DNA of 64,000 nt from Ammoniphilus sp. CFH 90114 (GTDB lineage Bacteria; Bacillota; Bacilli; Aneurinibacillales; RAOX-1): contig NZ_SDLI01000001.1 in assembly GCF_004123195.1 (NCBI RefSeq), positions 670,133 through 734,132 on the forward strand, given 5' to 3'. The translations under genes were made by a program, and so were the position numbers. Positions 8,136 through 16,495 of this stretch are shown here, piece after piece (the stretch's first letter is position 1; every line of letters starts with the position of its first letter). Under the pieces are notes generated by a model. That model was given only the letters and a program-made list of their open reading frames with translations. It was not told where the DNA came from and did no database searches.

Positions 8136-8312
8136 ATGACTCATAATCCAAGGGATGTAAGACAACTCGAGCAAGAAGCCAGCGAGCAGGAGATAAGTGA
8201 TCGTCAAGCTCGCCTAGAGGTAGAGCAGGCTCTAAATCACTCAATCCCACAGAGGCGTTATCAACAGGAGCACACACAACAAAATATTTCAAATTTGACC
8301 CCCAGAAAATAA
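8136..8312 (+). CDS. Small hypothetical hydrophilic protein
   Basis: A 58-aa, Glu/Gln/Arg-rich protein (LEQEASEQEISDRQARLEVE) with no hydrophobic segment, probably helical. AAGGAGAG at 8121-8128 precedes ATG 8136 by 7 bases; ATG 8118 lies upstream of that RBS and is rejected. No family recognised. The LysM gene follows at 8374 on the same strand. Confidence 0.6.
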   Translation: MTHNPRDVRQLEQEASEQEISDRQARLEVEQALNHSIPQRRYQQEHTQQNISNLTPRK

Positions 8313-8373
8313 AGGAACTCATCGAAACCTGTCGATAGATGTCAAATAGAAAAACATGGCAGGAGGCAGGAGT

Positions 8374-9078
8374 ATGGTAAAGAGAATGGGGAAAATTGCG
8401 TTAACCACGGCTATAATGACAGGATGGTTGACTACAGTCAGCTATCCTACTTATGCTGAAATTGCACCCAATATGAAAGTTACATCTCAAGGGACACAAA
8501 TCACTTTAGGTTTTAAGCATTATCAGTCACTTGGTGCTGTAACATTGCATCTATTCCATTTAGCTAAAGCCGGGGATACACTTTGGAGTATCGCAAAAAA
8601 ATACGGTTTAACTGTTGAAGAATTATCAAGGATAAACAAACTGGAGCCGACTAGGGTCTTGTTGGTTAACCAAAGAATTCTCATTCCGGTAAAAACTAAG
8701 GCAGAAGCAACGAAAACGGAAGAGAAGAGTGCAGTTCAGGTCTATATAGTGGTTGATGAATTGAAAAAGGAAAGCATCCAACTTAAATCATTAGACCATA
8801 AAGTGAAGCCAGGGGAAACTCTGTTTTCCATTTCTAAAAGGTATGGTGTTTCGCTAGAAGCGATGGCAAAACATAACCAAATCATTTTGCATCATCGGAT
8901 TTCTTCTGGCACAACCTTGAAGGTCCCGCAACTAGTTGAATACAGTGTTAAATCGGGAGATACTCTCCATCAGATTGCACGAAAGCATAATCTAAGTGTG
9001 GACACCATTGCCCTACATAATAATTTAAAAGAACATCATTCTATAAAAGTCGGACAACGTTTAAAAATACCTCAATAA
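8374..9078 (+). CDS. Secreted protein with three LysM domains
   Basis: A signal peptide (basic start, hydrophobic TAIMTGWLTT, AxA-like TYA cut) is followed by three LysM modules, each with the xGDTLxxIAxKxxL pattern: AGDTLWSIAKKYGL, PGETLFSISKRYGV and SGDTLHQIARKHNL. LysM binds N-acetylglucosamine in peptidoglycan. No catalytic domain is present, so it is a wall-binding or spore-cortex-associated protein. AGGAGG at 8361-8366 selects ATG 8374 over ATG 8356. Confidence 0.85.
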   Translation: MVKRMGKIALTTAIMTGWLTTVSYPTYAEIAPNMKVTSQGTQITLGFKHYQSLGAVTLHLFHLAKAGDTLWSIAKKYGLTVEELSRINKLEPTRVLLVNQRILIPVKTKAEATKTEEKSAVQVYIVVDELKKESIQLKSLDHKVKPGETLFSISKRYGVSLEAMAKHNQIILHHRISSGTTLKVPQLVEYSVKSGDTLHQIARKHNLSVDTIALHNNLKEHHSIKVGQRLKIPQ

Positions 9079-9112
9079 TACATAATCAAGTCTACTTTCT
9101 GGAGGTGAGAGT

Positions 9113-9679
9113 GTGGAGAGTCATTATTTTCTGGCCCTACCAGTCCCAGCACCACTCACTCAGCCTTTAAATGAGTGGTTACTATCTAGACGTGCCGGTT
9201 TGCCCTTCAAGAACTGGGTCGCTCCAGAGGATTACCATATTACCCTTCATTTTTTAGGGAAGGCCAGCGTTGACCAACGAGCGCAAATTCATCATGATCT
9301 TCCAAGCGCTATAGAGAAAATACCTTGTTTTACACTTCAGGCTACTCACTTCGGTTTCTTTGGAGAGCAACAAGCCCCAAGAATTTTCTGGGTTGGTTTA
9401 GAACAAGAGGAAGAACTAAATCGTCTTCAAAAAGAATCGGGTGTTGTCTGCCAAAGAGCAGGATTTACCCTAGAGACGCGGCCCTATCGTCCACATATTA
9501 CAGTTGCAAGAAGATGGCAGGGAACGTCTACTTTAATTCTTCCATTCTTTGATGAAGTAGGGAAACCATCGAATTGGACCTGGATAGCTGATCGAGTCGT
9601 CCTATATCAAACACATCTGGACCGAACTCCAAAGTATGAAGCAATTCAAAGCTATGGACTAAATAAGGTCAATCGATAA
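9113..9679 (+). CDS. thpR: RNA 2',3'-cyclic phosphodiesterase (ThpR/LigT)
   Basis: A 188-aa 2H phosphoesterase with both catalytic HxTx motifs: YHITLHFLG and YRPHITVARR. The family hydrolyses 2',3'-cyclic phosphates on RNA to 2'-phosphates and was first known as 2'-5' RNA ligase. The GTG start is supported by GGAGGTGA 5-7 bases upstream. It lies 34 bases after the LysM gene and ends in its own terminator, so the two may form one unit. Confidence 0.9.
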   Translation: MESHYFLALPVPAPLTQPLNEWLLSRRAGLPFKNWVAPEDYHITLHFLGKASVDQRAQIHHDLPSAIEKIPCFTLQATHFGFFGEQQAPRIFWVGLEQEEELNRLQKESGVVCQRAGFTLETRPYRPHITVARRWQGTSTLILPFFDEVGKPSNWTWIADRVVLYQTHLDRTPKYEAIQSYGLNKVNR

Positions 9680-9698
9680 TCGATTGACCTTATTGATT
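9662..9698 (+). terminator. Terminator overlapping the thpR stop codon
   Basis: AATAAGGTCAATCGAT (9662-9677) pairs with ATCGATTGACCTTATT (9679-9694); the TAA stop is at the apex. Confidence 0.8.
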
Positions 9699-9726
9699 TA
9701 TTGACGAATTATATTTAATAAAGTAA

Positions 9727-9757
9727 AAGAAAACCCAGAGCGTTGGGCCCTAGGTTT
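9727..9757 (-). terminator. Terminator of the 191-aa minus-strand gene
   Basis: AAACC...GGTTT (9731-9757) with inner AG/CT and GC/GC pairs. On the minus strand it is followed by TTTTCTTTTA. Confidence 0.75.
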
Positions 9758-9764
9758 CCATTAT

Positions 9765-10340
9765 CTAAGCTTCTAGTATAAACAATTCTTGGGTTAGTTC
9801 CTTTAGACGAGTATCAATCTCTTGTTTATTAGTTACCTTCATTCGAAGATCTAACAATTGGTCGATTTGCAGTCGAACCCAAGCAATTTGATCCTCGACT
9901 CCCCGCTCCTGAAAGAGACGAGTAAGTGCACCAATTGTATCTTTGTATTCAAAGATCAGCTTTGTTTTTTCTCCACGAATTTCCTGGATTTTTACAACGT
10001 TCCCATAGGCATAGTGATATTCCATGATGTGCTTGTGATAGAGGCGATGAACGAGAGCGTGACCTTTACATTCTTGAACAGCTTTGCGCATAGTATTGGC
10101 CAATTGAAGATCTTTCACAACAAAAGATCCTTCGAAGCAATAGTGAGGTCCTAAAGGATGAAAAACAAGAGGGATTTCGTTACCGTTATCAAAGAGGATC
10201 ATCTCCGTGTCACCATTCTCAAAAACACGGATTTGTGTTGAAGTATGATGTGTTTCAAAAAGTTTAACAAACTCCTTTAACTGGTGGGGGCTAAGTTCCA
10301 ACTTGACCTGTTTATACATGGTGGCTACTCGTTGAGCCAT
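9765..10340 (-). CDS. Conserved hypothetical protein of Bacillales
   Basis: A 191-aa soluble alpha/beta protein with repeated beta-strand patterns (QIRVFENGDTEMILFDNGNEIPLVF) and a helical C-terminus. From memory it matches a Paenibacillus/Brevibacillus family often given the name 'non-ribosomal peptide synthetase module', but no NRPS domain (adenylation, carrier or condensation) is visible and that label is not credible here. AGGAG precedes ATG 10340. Function unknown. Confidence 0.7.
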   Translation of the reverse strand: MAQRVATMYKQVKLELSPHQLKEFVKLFETHHTSTQIRVFENGDTEMILFDNGNEIPLVFHPLGPHYCFEGSFVVKDLQLANTMRKAVQECKGHALVHRLYHKHIMEYHYAYGNVVKIQEIRGEKTKLIFEYKDTIGALTRLFQERGVEDQIAWVRLQIDQLLDLRMKVTNKQEIDTRLKELTQELFILEA

Positions 10341-10657
10341 AAGAATTCGCTCCTATTTGTCCAATTTGTTATAGTCTTATTATACCTAAAATCTTCATTT
10401 AAATCATGTTACAAAAGCAGAGGAAATCGATTATATTTCAAATGAAAGCGTTTTTAACCAGTGATTTAGCCGGATAATCTTTGTATTTCTTTGTATTTCG
10501 CATGATTGCTCGACTTCTCGCTGAAACCTAGAAATCATATACTGGATAAATACACTTATTGAATTAATTCACTAATTTACAGTAATAAAATGCGATGGTA
10601 TTATAAGTTCACAACATTTAGAAAATTATATTATTTATAATGCTGGGGGGAGTTTTA
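10341..10657. other. Intergenic region with divergent promoters
   Basis: About 315 bases without a gene. On the minus strand TATAAT (10384-10379) fits a -10 for the 191-aa gene. On the plus strand the AT-rich stretch 10560-10640 holds several -10-like hexamers before the 67-aa gene. No ORF with an RBS and no clear hairpin seen. Confidence 0.5.
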
Positions 10658-10861
10658 ATGTCCTTCGTACACTTTGATGAGATTCTTGAACTTTGCTGTG
10701 AGGCCGCAGATTGGAGGAGAAAAGAGAATATAGATAGGATTGGCCGGAATGCCGTACTTGCTGTTACAGAACGTGGCGGGCTTAATCATCCAGTCGCTAT
10801 GAAGAGGAAAAGAATAACCGTTTCCTCCAAGTCAAAGTCCAAGATTCCGCAATTCACATAA
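10658..10861 (+). CDS. Small hypothetical protein
   Basis: A 67-aa protein with an acidic N-terminal helix (HFDEILELCCEAADW) and a Lys/Arg/Ser-rich tail. GGGGGGAG at about 10643-10651 precedes ATG 10658; ATG 10640 is upstream of that RBS. No family recognised. Confidence 0.6.
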   Translation: MSFVHFDEILELCCEAADWRRKENIDRIGRNAVLAVTERGGLNHPVAMKRKRITVSSKSKSKIPQFT

Positions 10862-10891
10862 GGGATAGACCCAATTAAATTAAAAATAAAA

Positions 10892-10928
10892 AATAAGGAA
10901 GGACTCTTCTCATAACGGATAGAGTCCT
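10892..10928 (-). terminator. Bidirectional terminator
   Basis: AGGACTCT (10900-10907) pairs with AGAGTCCT (10921-10928). The minus strand continues into a long T-rich tract, so it fits the 45-aa gene best. Confidence 0.7.
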
Positions 10929-10941
10929 CTTTCACTTTCAA

Positions 10942-11079
10942 TTATTCCGGAGCCGTTTCTTGTTGCTTAGCTTTTTGCCCCGCATTTTTTAGTCCATTTG
11001 ATTGCACTTGATCTTGGGGGAAATCGGGAACAATATCATTCTGATCAAGAGTTTGTGATGGCTTCTTTTGTTTTGGCAT
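10942..11079 (-). CDS. Small hypothetical hydrophilic protein
   Basis: A 45-aa Lys/Gln/Pro-rich protein (MPKQKKPSQTLDQNDIVPDF...). AAAGGAGG lies 8 bases before ATG 11079. The same frame stays open to 11349, but that extension runs through the promoter region of the divergent MFS gene and has no RBS, so it is rejected. Confidence 0.65.
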   Translation of the reverse strand: MPKQKKPSQTLDQNDIVPDFPQDQVQSNGLKNAGQKAKQQETAPE

Positions 11080-11224
11080 GTTCCACTCCCTCCTTTCTGT
11101 TTCTATCTTGTTCAGCTGAGGGGAAAAGTATCCACAACGACTACAGAGCTTCCATTCAGTACTAAATCCGTTATAATTGGTATAGGTTTTGTAAAAAAAG
11201 AGATAAAGAGGAGAGAGAAAATTA

Positions 11225-12442
11225 ATGCAGGTTGCTGTAAATACGAGGGCTGTACCACAGCCTACCATGTACAGGATACTATTTGCCATTGGCTTCGTCC
11301 ATTTACTCAATGATTCCATGCAGTCTGTCATTCCAGCGATATTTCCCATTTTAGAACAGTCGATGAAGCTTTCTTATGTGCAATTGGGATGGATTGCCTT
11401 TACCCTGAATATGACCTCTTCCGTCATCCAACCTATTGTTGGTTGGTTTACAGATAAGCAAGCAGCGCCATACATACTCCCCCTTGGGATGGGCTCTTCT
11501 CTATTAGGTATGTTAGGCTTGGCTCTAGCTCCCAATTTTGAGATGCTGTTGTTCTCGGTAATCTTTATTGGGCTTGGATCGGCAGCTTTTCATCCTGAAG
11601 GCTCACGCGTTGCCTATATGGCTGCAGGACCAAAAAGAGGATTAGCGCAATCGATCTACCAAGTTGGGGGAAATAGTGGTCAATCCCTTGCTCCACTTAT
11701 GACTGTCCTTATTTTTGTTCCGTTAGGGCAATTTGGAGCGATCTGGTTTACCGGAGTAGCTGCTCTTGCTATTATCATCCTCATATATGTTTCTTTCTGG
11801 TATCGACAACAGTTAAGCTACTTTCCACGTACAAAAAAAGTAACAGTAAGTAAAGAAATCAATCCAGAACGAAAGAAAAAAATCATTTTTGCGATCTCCT
11901 TACTTATTTTTCTTGTTTTTGCACGAAGTTGGTACTCAACTGGAATATCGAACTATTATCAATTTTATCTTATTAACCATTATGGTTTGACCATTGAACA
12001 AGCACAGTATTATATCTTTGCTTTTTTAGCTTCAGGTGTATTGGGAACCTTTTTGGGCGGCCCGCTAGCTGATCGGTTTGGGAAAAGGAATATTATTATG
12101 TTCTCTATGCTGGGCTCTGCACCATTAGCATTACTGTTGCCACATGTCCCACAGTCTTGGATCTTTATTATTTTTATTCTTATGGGTTTCGTATTGTTAT
12201 CTAGTTTTTCCGTTTCTGTGGTTTATGCCCAAGAACTCATGCCAGGAAGGGTTGGAATGGTTTCAGGTCTAATTGTAGGACTTGCATTTGGCATGGGAGC
12301 TTTAGGTTCAGTCATATTAGGAAAGATGGCTGATACTTATGGGCTTGTGTACGTTATGCTATTTTGTAGTTTTCTCCCCTTGGTTGGGGTTTCAACATTT
12401 TTGTTGCCTTCAGACGATAAGTTAAGGGAATGGCAAGAGTAA
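11225..12442 (+). CDS. MFS transporter, fosmidomycin-resistance (Fsr) type
   Basis: A 405-aa, 12-helix major facilitator. The region FVHLLNDSMQSVIPAIFPI near the N-terminus and SAAFHPEGSRVAY between helices 4 and 5 are typical of the Fsr subfamily; the second half has LADRFGKRN. Proton-driven drug export is inferred. GAGGAG precedes ATG 11225. Monocistronic; no hairpin follows immediately before the next gene at 12540. Confidence 0.85.
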   Translation: MQVAVNTRAVPQPTMYRILFAIGFVHLLNDSMQSVIPAIFPILEQSMKLSYVQLGWIAFTLNMTSSVIQPIVGWFTDKQAAPYILPLGMGSSLLGMLGLALAPNFEMLLFSVIFIGLGSAAFHPEGSRVAYMAAGPKRGLAQSIYQVGGNSGQSLAPLMTVLIFVPLGQFGAIWFTGVAALAIIILIYVSFWYRQQLSYFPRTKKVTVSKEINPERKKKIIFAISLLIFLVFARSWYSTGISNYYQFYLINHYGLTIEQAQYYIFAFLASGVLGTFLGGPLADRFGKRNIIMFSMLGSAPLALLLPHVPQSWIFIIFILMGFVLLSSFSVSVVYAQELMPGRVGMVSGLIVGLAFGMGALGSVILGKMADTYGLVYVMLFCSFLPLVGVSTFLLPSDDKLREWQE

Positions 12443-12539
12443 GTTAAAAAAAGCTCCTCATAATTTCCAAAGTAAAAGTCACATGTCAAGGACATCCTAT
12501 TTATCGGGTGAGAATTTAGTATCCAAGGAGAACCCAACA

Positions 12540-13097
12540 ATGGACTTGACAACAATGATGAACTTAAGGAGGTCAATGATGGGTATTTTAAGCGGAAATC
12601 CACAAAATGAGCCGATGCATTATGGTGAGGTTTTTGGAGTTTGGACTTATTTATCAGGTGCTAAGAGCTTGATTGCCGGCTATCAAACTTTTATCAATCA
12701 TGCAGGTGATGATGACTTACGTAACTTCTTGCAAGATTCTATCCAGACAAAAAAGCAAGAGATTACCCAAGTTGAAAATTTGTTGAAGGCAAATGGGGTA
12801 GGACTCCCACCTGCTCCACCTGAACGCCCTAAGGCCGACTTAGAAAGCATCCCCGTTGGAGCTCGTTTTATGGATAATGAAATTGCTACCGCGGTCTCGC
12901 GAGATATCTCCATGGGACTAGTGGCTTGCAGTCAGATTATGGGTCAATCAGTGCGAGAAGATATCGCGGCCATGTTCGGTCAATTCCACGCAACAAAAGC
13001 ACAGTATGGACTAAGATTATTAAGGATTATGAAGGAAAAGGGATGGCTTGTCCCTCCTCCATTGCACATGAACGCTCCTGAATTAGCTTATGTATAA
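12540..13097 (+). CDS. DUF3231 family ferritin-like protein
   Basis: A 185-aa all-helical protein with the LSGNPQNEPMHYGEVFGVWTYL start characteristic of DUF3231, common in spore formers and related to spore-coat/ferritin-like bundles. No complete diiron ligand set is obvious. AAGGAG at 12525-12530 lies 9 bases before ATG 12540, so the upstream ATG 12483 is not used. Confidence 0.8.
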   Translation: MDLTTMMNLRRSMMGILSGNPQNEPMHYGEVFGVWTYLSGAKSLIAGYQTFINHAGDDDLRNFLQDSIQTKKQEITQVENLLKANGVGLPPAPPERPKADLESIPVGARFMDNEIATAVSRDISMGLVACSQIMGQSVREDIAAMFGQFHATKAQYGLRLLRIMKEKGWLVPPPLHMNAPELAYV

Positions 13098-13104
13098 TCC
13101 TATA

Positions 13105-13136
13105 TGGCCCTCGGTTTGAGGGCCATTTTCTTTTTT
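13105..13136 (+). terminator. Intrinsic terminator
   Basis: TGGCCCTC (13105-13112) pairs with GAGGGCCA (13118-13125), followed by a T-rich tract. Confidence 0.95.
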
Positions 13137-13239
13137 CAGTTATTTGAACTGGTCAGAATTACTTGATGTAGAGATCTCTTGTTGCGGAAATAATAGTGGA
13201 TAAGGGGAACTAGTCTTTTTACAAAAAAGGAGGGGTAGG

Positions 13240-13797
13240 ATGCAAAAAAAGTGGCTTACTGCAATGGCTTCTATTTGCTGTGTAACCTTCCTATTTTCAG
13301 GGTGCGGATTTTATCAGACAGATCATACTCAGGAAAATACTCAAGGAACACGTAACCAAAGTAAGATAAGTCAAACCGACATTACCGATAAGAATAGAAA
13401 TGAATGGACCAGAACGGGGGGAGATCGCTGGAACAGAGCACCTTACGCTGTGGAAGGCAGAGGGGAAACCTTCAAGAGAGCCTCTTCTGTGAATCAACGT
13501 GAAGATGTTTTGTGGGGAGACCGCACGAATTACAGTACGACAAACCAGAGCCAGACAATGTCAAACCGTAACTTGAGTGAAGACATCACGGATGAGGTAC
13601 GCGGTTGGGGGAATCCTCATTATGCCCGTTACCAAAGAAATAATGAGCCGAATACAAATATATGGGGGCCACAAAGAGGGGCCATTGTACCAGAATGGAC
13701 GCCGGAAGGACAGGTCTACAAGATTAAAAAGTCTGCTCCGTATATGGAAAGAAAGCAAACAAGAGAGGACAATAGGATCCCAATGGGATCAAGGTAG
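13240..13797 (+). CDS. Hypothetical lipoprotein
   Basis: A signal sequence with lipobox LFSGC (Cys near residue 22) is followed by a low-complexity hydrophilic mature part rich in Asn, Arg, Gln and Trp (several GWGNP/WGDR/WGPQ repeats). No domain recognised. AAAGGAGG precedes ATG 13240. The composition is that of an intrinsically disordered envelope or spore protein. Confidence 0.7.
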   Translation: MQKKWLTAMASICCVTFLFSGCGFYQTDHTQENTQGTRNQSKISQTDITDKNRNEWTRTGGDRWNRAPYAVEGRGETFKRASSVNQREDVLWGDRTNYSTTNQSQTMSNRNLSEDITDEVRGWGNPHYARYQRNNEPNTNIWGPQRGAIVPEWTPEGQVYKIKKSAPYMERKQTREDNRIPMGSR

Positions 13798-13807
13798 TCG
13801 TCGTGAT

Positions 13808-13846
13808 AGAGAGGGTATACAAAAGGATTTGTATACCCTCTCTTCA
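13808..13846 (+). terminator. Intrinsic terminator
   Basis: A 16-bp stem (13808-13823 with 13828-13843) with a 4-base loop, located between convergent genes. Confidence 0.85.
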
Positions 13847-13855
13847 TGCTTTTAG

Positions 13856-14299
13856 TTATTTAGTCTCTTCTGAAGAAACGTGGATTCCGTTCTGAATAAA
13901 AAGGGCGGCCGTAACTCCAACACCTTTTTTCTTTGAATTAGAGTATGTTCCATCATATATCATATGACTTCCGCAGGACGGGCTTCTTTCCTTAAGGACG
14001 GCTTCCGTTGCTCCGACAGTCTGAGCGATTCGTAAAGCTTGACGAGCACCATCTATAAATTGACTAGTTACATCATTTCCTTGATTGTCTATCACTTTTG
14101 CTGTTCCATTAAGCACATCAAACCCATCTCCACCAACAATTTCAGCGGGGTTTCTTGGTGTGGGGAGTCCGCCTAGTTGCTCTGGACATACGGGAAGAGC
14201 AGTTCCTTCTCGAACAAGTTGCTCAATATCCATTATCAGGTTCGACTTTTTGTCATAGCGGCACTCACATCCCATTAAACAGGCGCTTACTACTCTCAT
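13856..14299 (-). CDS. DUF523 family protein
   Basis: A 147-aa protein with the full DUF523 pattern: SACLMGCECRYD at the N-terminus, LPVCPEQLGGLPTPR, and LKERSPSCGS. The four conserved cysteines (8, 12, 38 and near 109) suggest a metal or Fe-S site, but no function is established. GGGGGGAT precedes ATG 14299. Confidence 0.85.
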   Translation of the reverse strand: MRVVSACLMGCECRYDKKSNLIMDIEQLVREGTALPVCPEQLGGLPTPRNPAEIVGGDGFDVLNGTAKVIDNQGNDVTSQFIDGARQALRIAQTVGATEAVLKERSPSCGSHMIYDGTYSNSKKKGVGVTAALFIQNGIHVSSEETK

Positions 14300-14406
14300 A
14301 TTCCGATCCCCCCTTAATATTTCCCTATTTTATCATAAATGCTTTAATTTATGGAAGAAGTGGATAAAATGGTTATTAATAATCTAATACAAGGAGTTAA
14401 TTGGAG

Positions 14407-14955
14407 ATGAGTTTGATTATTAGAGTGCCAATGATCGGGATATTTTTGATATTCATCCTTACTGGCTGCAGTTCAATAAAACAAGAAGAAGAATCTATCC
14501 CTGTGTCTGAAATTGTATCAGCACGAACTGTTAATATAGTGAATGGTAAAGGAGAAAAGATAGGAAAAGCCGTGCTTACGGAAGAGAAGAGTGGAGTACG
14601 TTTACATATGCAAGTTTCCGGATTAAAGCCTGGAAGTCATGGGTTTCATATTCACGAAAAAGAGTTTATGGGTACCGACTTTCAAACCGCAGGCTCGCAC
14701 TTTAATCCTACAGGTAAAGAACATGGTCATCTAAATCCAAAAGGATCACATATGGGGGATATGAAGAACTTAATGGTAAAGGCTAATGGTGAGGCCAAAC
14801 AGACAGAATTTTTAAAAGGTGCTACCTTAAGCAAGGGAGATGCGCAATCCTTATTAGGTAGATCGATTATAATCCATGAAGGAACAGATGATTATTCGAC
14901 TGATCCGACAGGAAACTCAGGAGATCGCATAGCAGGGGGCGTCATTCCTAAGTAA
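14407..14955 (+). CDS. Cu/Zn superoxide dismutase family lipoprotein
   Basis: Lipobox LTGCSS places it outside the membrane. The SOD beta-barrel is clear: GFHIHEKE (two Cu ligands), AGSHFNP (bridging His), HGHLNPKGSHMGD (Zn His and Asp) and IIIHEGTDD (fourth Cu His), then NSGDRIAGG with the channel Arg. All metal ligands appear present, unlike B. subtilis YojM, which is reported to lack one; the usual disulphide cysteines are absent. It would dismutate extracellular superoxide. AAGGAG 14391-14396 fits ATG 14407 better than TTG 14401. Its terminator is interrupted by an IS. Confidence 0.85.
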   Translation: MSLIIRVPMIGIFLIFILTGCSSIKQEEESIPVSEIVSARTVNIVNGKGEKIGKAVLTEEKSGVRLHMQVSGLKPGSHGFHIHEKEFMGTDFQTAGSHFNPTGKEHGHLNPKGSHMGDMKNLMVKANGEAKQTEFLKGATLSKGDAQSLLGRSIIIHEGTDDYSTDPTGNSGDRIAGGVIPK

Positions 14956-14994
14956 AGTATCGCGGGTGTTATAAAAAAAGCTGCTGAGTAATAT

Positions 14995-15006
14995 AAACTG
15001 TACCCT
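14995..15006 (+). repeat. Left terminal inverted repeat of the IS (perfect core)
   Basis: AAACTGTACCCT; partner at 16463-16474. Weaker matching continues about 28 bp inward. Confidence 0.85.
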
Positions 15007-15051
15007 ATAGAGTAGACACGTAAAAAAAGTCTACCTGTAGGGTGCTTTTTT
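15002..15051 (+). terminator. Terminator inside the IS left end
   Basis: ACCCTA (15002-15007) and GTAGAC (15012-15017) pair with GTCTAC (15029-15034) and TAGGGT (15038-15043), followed by a T run. It would shield the transposase from transcription entering from the SOD gene. Confidence 0.7.
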
Positions 15052-15106
15052 GTATAATTAAAAAATACAACGAGATAAACACACCATGGGATTGGAGAAA
15101 AGGAAA

Positions 15107-15520
15107 ATGAGTAAAAAGATATTTACAGAGAAGGAGATTAAGGTACTCTCTGCTAACCCTTATGTTAAATCAGTGAGTTCAAAAGGAATTACCTATACGA
15201 ATGAATTTAAGCAACTTTTTATTGTGGAAAATGAAAAGGGAAAGTTACCAAGGGAAATATTTGAAGAGTATGGATTCGATATAGAGGTGATTGGTTTAAA
15301 GCGGGTTCAATCGTCAGGTAAGAGGTGGCGTGCTGCTTACCGAGAAAATGGAGAAGCTGGGTTATGCGATACCAGAGCAGGAAACTCAGGAAGGGCAAGA
15401 GAAAGAGAGCTTACTTTAGAAGAGAAGAATGCTCGCTTAGAAGCTCAGATTGCCTTACTAAAGGCTGAAAATGAACTGCTAAAAAAGATTCGTTTGGTAG
15501 AAAGGAGGCTGAAGAAGTAG
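15107..15520 (+). CDS. IS3-family transposase OrfA
   Basis: A 137-aa protein with an N-terminal helix-turn-helix region and a C-terminal leucine-rich coiled coil (LEEKNARLEAQIALLKAENELL) that binds IS ends and dimerises. ATG 15107 is preceded by GGAGAAAAGG; ATG 15086 has no RBS. The heptamer A AAA AAG (15481-15487) lies in this frame near the end, and the orfB frame (-1) is open from there, so an OrfAB fusion is expected by -1 frameshifting. Confidence 0.85.
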   Translation: MSKKIFTEKEIKVLSANPYVKSVSSKGITYTNEFKQLFIVENEKGKLPREIFEEYGFDIEVIGLKRVQSSGKRWRAAYRENGEAGLCDTRAGNSGRARERELTLEEKNARLEAQIALLKAENELLKKIRLVERRLKK

Positions 15521-15558
15521 TCCTTCCTCCTAGCCAGAAATATATCCTTATTCATTCC

Positions 15559-16437
15559 GTGATTGAAAAATATCAACTAAAAGACATGGTGAAGCACCTT
15601 TGTGAAGTAACAGGTGTTTCAAGAAGTGGTTATTATAATTACTTCTCGTTAAAATCACAGGATCGAAGAAAACAACAAGATGAAGAGGATGAGGTCGTTA
15701 AGGATGTCATCTTAAAAGCATTCCACTTTAAAGGTCGTAAGAAAGGGGCACGTCAAATTAAAATGACCTTGGCGGGTCAATTTAATGTTGTCCACAATTT
15801 GAAACGTATACGACGAATTATGAAGAAGTACAACATTGTTTGCCCTATTAGAAAGGCCAATCCTTATAGACGAATGATGAAAGCCACACAAGAACATCGT
15901 GTCATGCCCAACTTATTGAACCGAGATTTTAATCAAGGGGTTCCGGGAAAGGTTCTCTTAACGGATATTACGTACTTATTTTACGGCAAGGGTCAGAAGG
16001 CTTACCTATCCACGATTATTGATGGATCCACTGGTGAGGCCTTAGCTTATCATGTATCAGATCGCATGACCATGGACTTAGCAACAGAGACCCTTTTAAA
16101 GTTAAAGAAGAACAGAGGCTTTAAGAAAGCAAATGATGCCCTCATCCACTCCGATCAGGGAATTCATTACACTCATCCTGACTTTCAAAAGATAGTCAAG
16201 AAAATGGGATTACGCCAATCCATGTCAAGACGAGGAAACTGTTGGGATAACGCCCCTCAAGAATCTTTCTTTGGCCATCTTAAGGATGAAGCCTCTATTA
16301 AAGTATGTTCAAACCTTGATGAATTAAAAAAAGAGATTAAGCAACATATGACCTACCACAACCACTACAGATATCAATGGAATCGAAAAAAGATGACCCC
16401 TGTTCAATACAGAGACCATCTTCTTAAGACTGCCTAG
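15559..16437 (+). CDS. IS3-family transposase OrfB (DDE integrase part)
   Basis: HTH_21-like region at the N-terminus (GVSRSGYYNY, KGARQIKMTL) and an rve integrase core with the DDE triad: D in LLTDITYL, D in IHSDQGIHY and E in NAPQESFFGHLKDE, with the YHNHYRYQ ending. GTG 15559 is only a possible independent start; the frame is open back to the orfA slippery site, and the active enzyme is normally the OrfAB fusion. The frame is intact. Confidence 0.85.
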   Translation: MIEKYQLKDMVKHLCEVTGVSRSGYYNYFSLKSQDRRKQQDEEDEVVKDVILKAFHFKGRKKGARQIKMTLAGQFNVVHNLKRIRRIMKKYNIVCPIRKANPYRRMMKATQEHRVMPNLLNRDFNQGVPGKVLLTDITYLFYGKGQKAYLSTIIDGSTGEALAYHVSDRMTMDLATETLLKLKKNRGFKKANDALIHSDQGIHYTHPDFQKIVKKMGLRQSMSRRGNCWDNAPQESFFGHLKDEASIKVCSNLDELKKEIKQHMTYHNHYRYQWNRKKMTPVQYRDHLLKTA

Positions 16438-16462
16438 GCTTTTTTTAAAATGTCCTTTACAA

Positions 16463-16474
16463 AGGGTACAGTTT
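16463..16474 (-). repeat. Right terminal inverted repeat of the IS (perfect core)
   Basis: Reverse complement of 14995-15006. Confidence 0.85.
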
Positions 16475-16495
16475 AATATTCAGCAGCTCTTCTTT

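Larger units (their letters stand above)
14995..16474 (+). mobile_element. IS3-family insertion sequence (1480 bp)
   Basis: It carries orfA/orfB with a DDE integrase and imperfect terminal inverted repeats of about 40 bp, of which the outer 12 bp (AAACTGTACCCT) are perfect. It is flanked by 5-bp direct repeats AATAT (14990-14994 and 16475-16479). Joining the flanks with one AATAT restores AGCTGCTGA-GTAATAT-TCAGCAGCT, a terminator hairpin between A and T runs, which confirms the boundaries. Intact reading frames suggest a recent insertion. If the ends are instead set at TGTACCC, as in many IS3 members, the direct repeat is lost. Confidence 0.9.

Noticed and set aside
8029-8322. Minus-strand 97-codon ORF opposite the 58-aa gene
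   Set aside because: The plus-strand frame has the RBS; the minus frame crosses the recJ promoter region.
9765-10340. Non-ribosomal peptide synthetase module
   Set aside because: This name is attached to similar proteins in databases as I recall, but the 191-aa sequence contains no adenylation, carrier or condensation motif.
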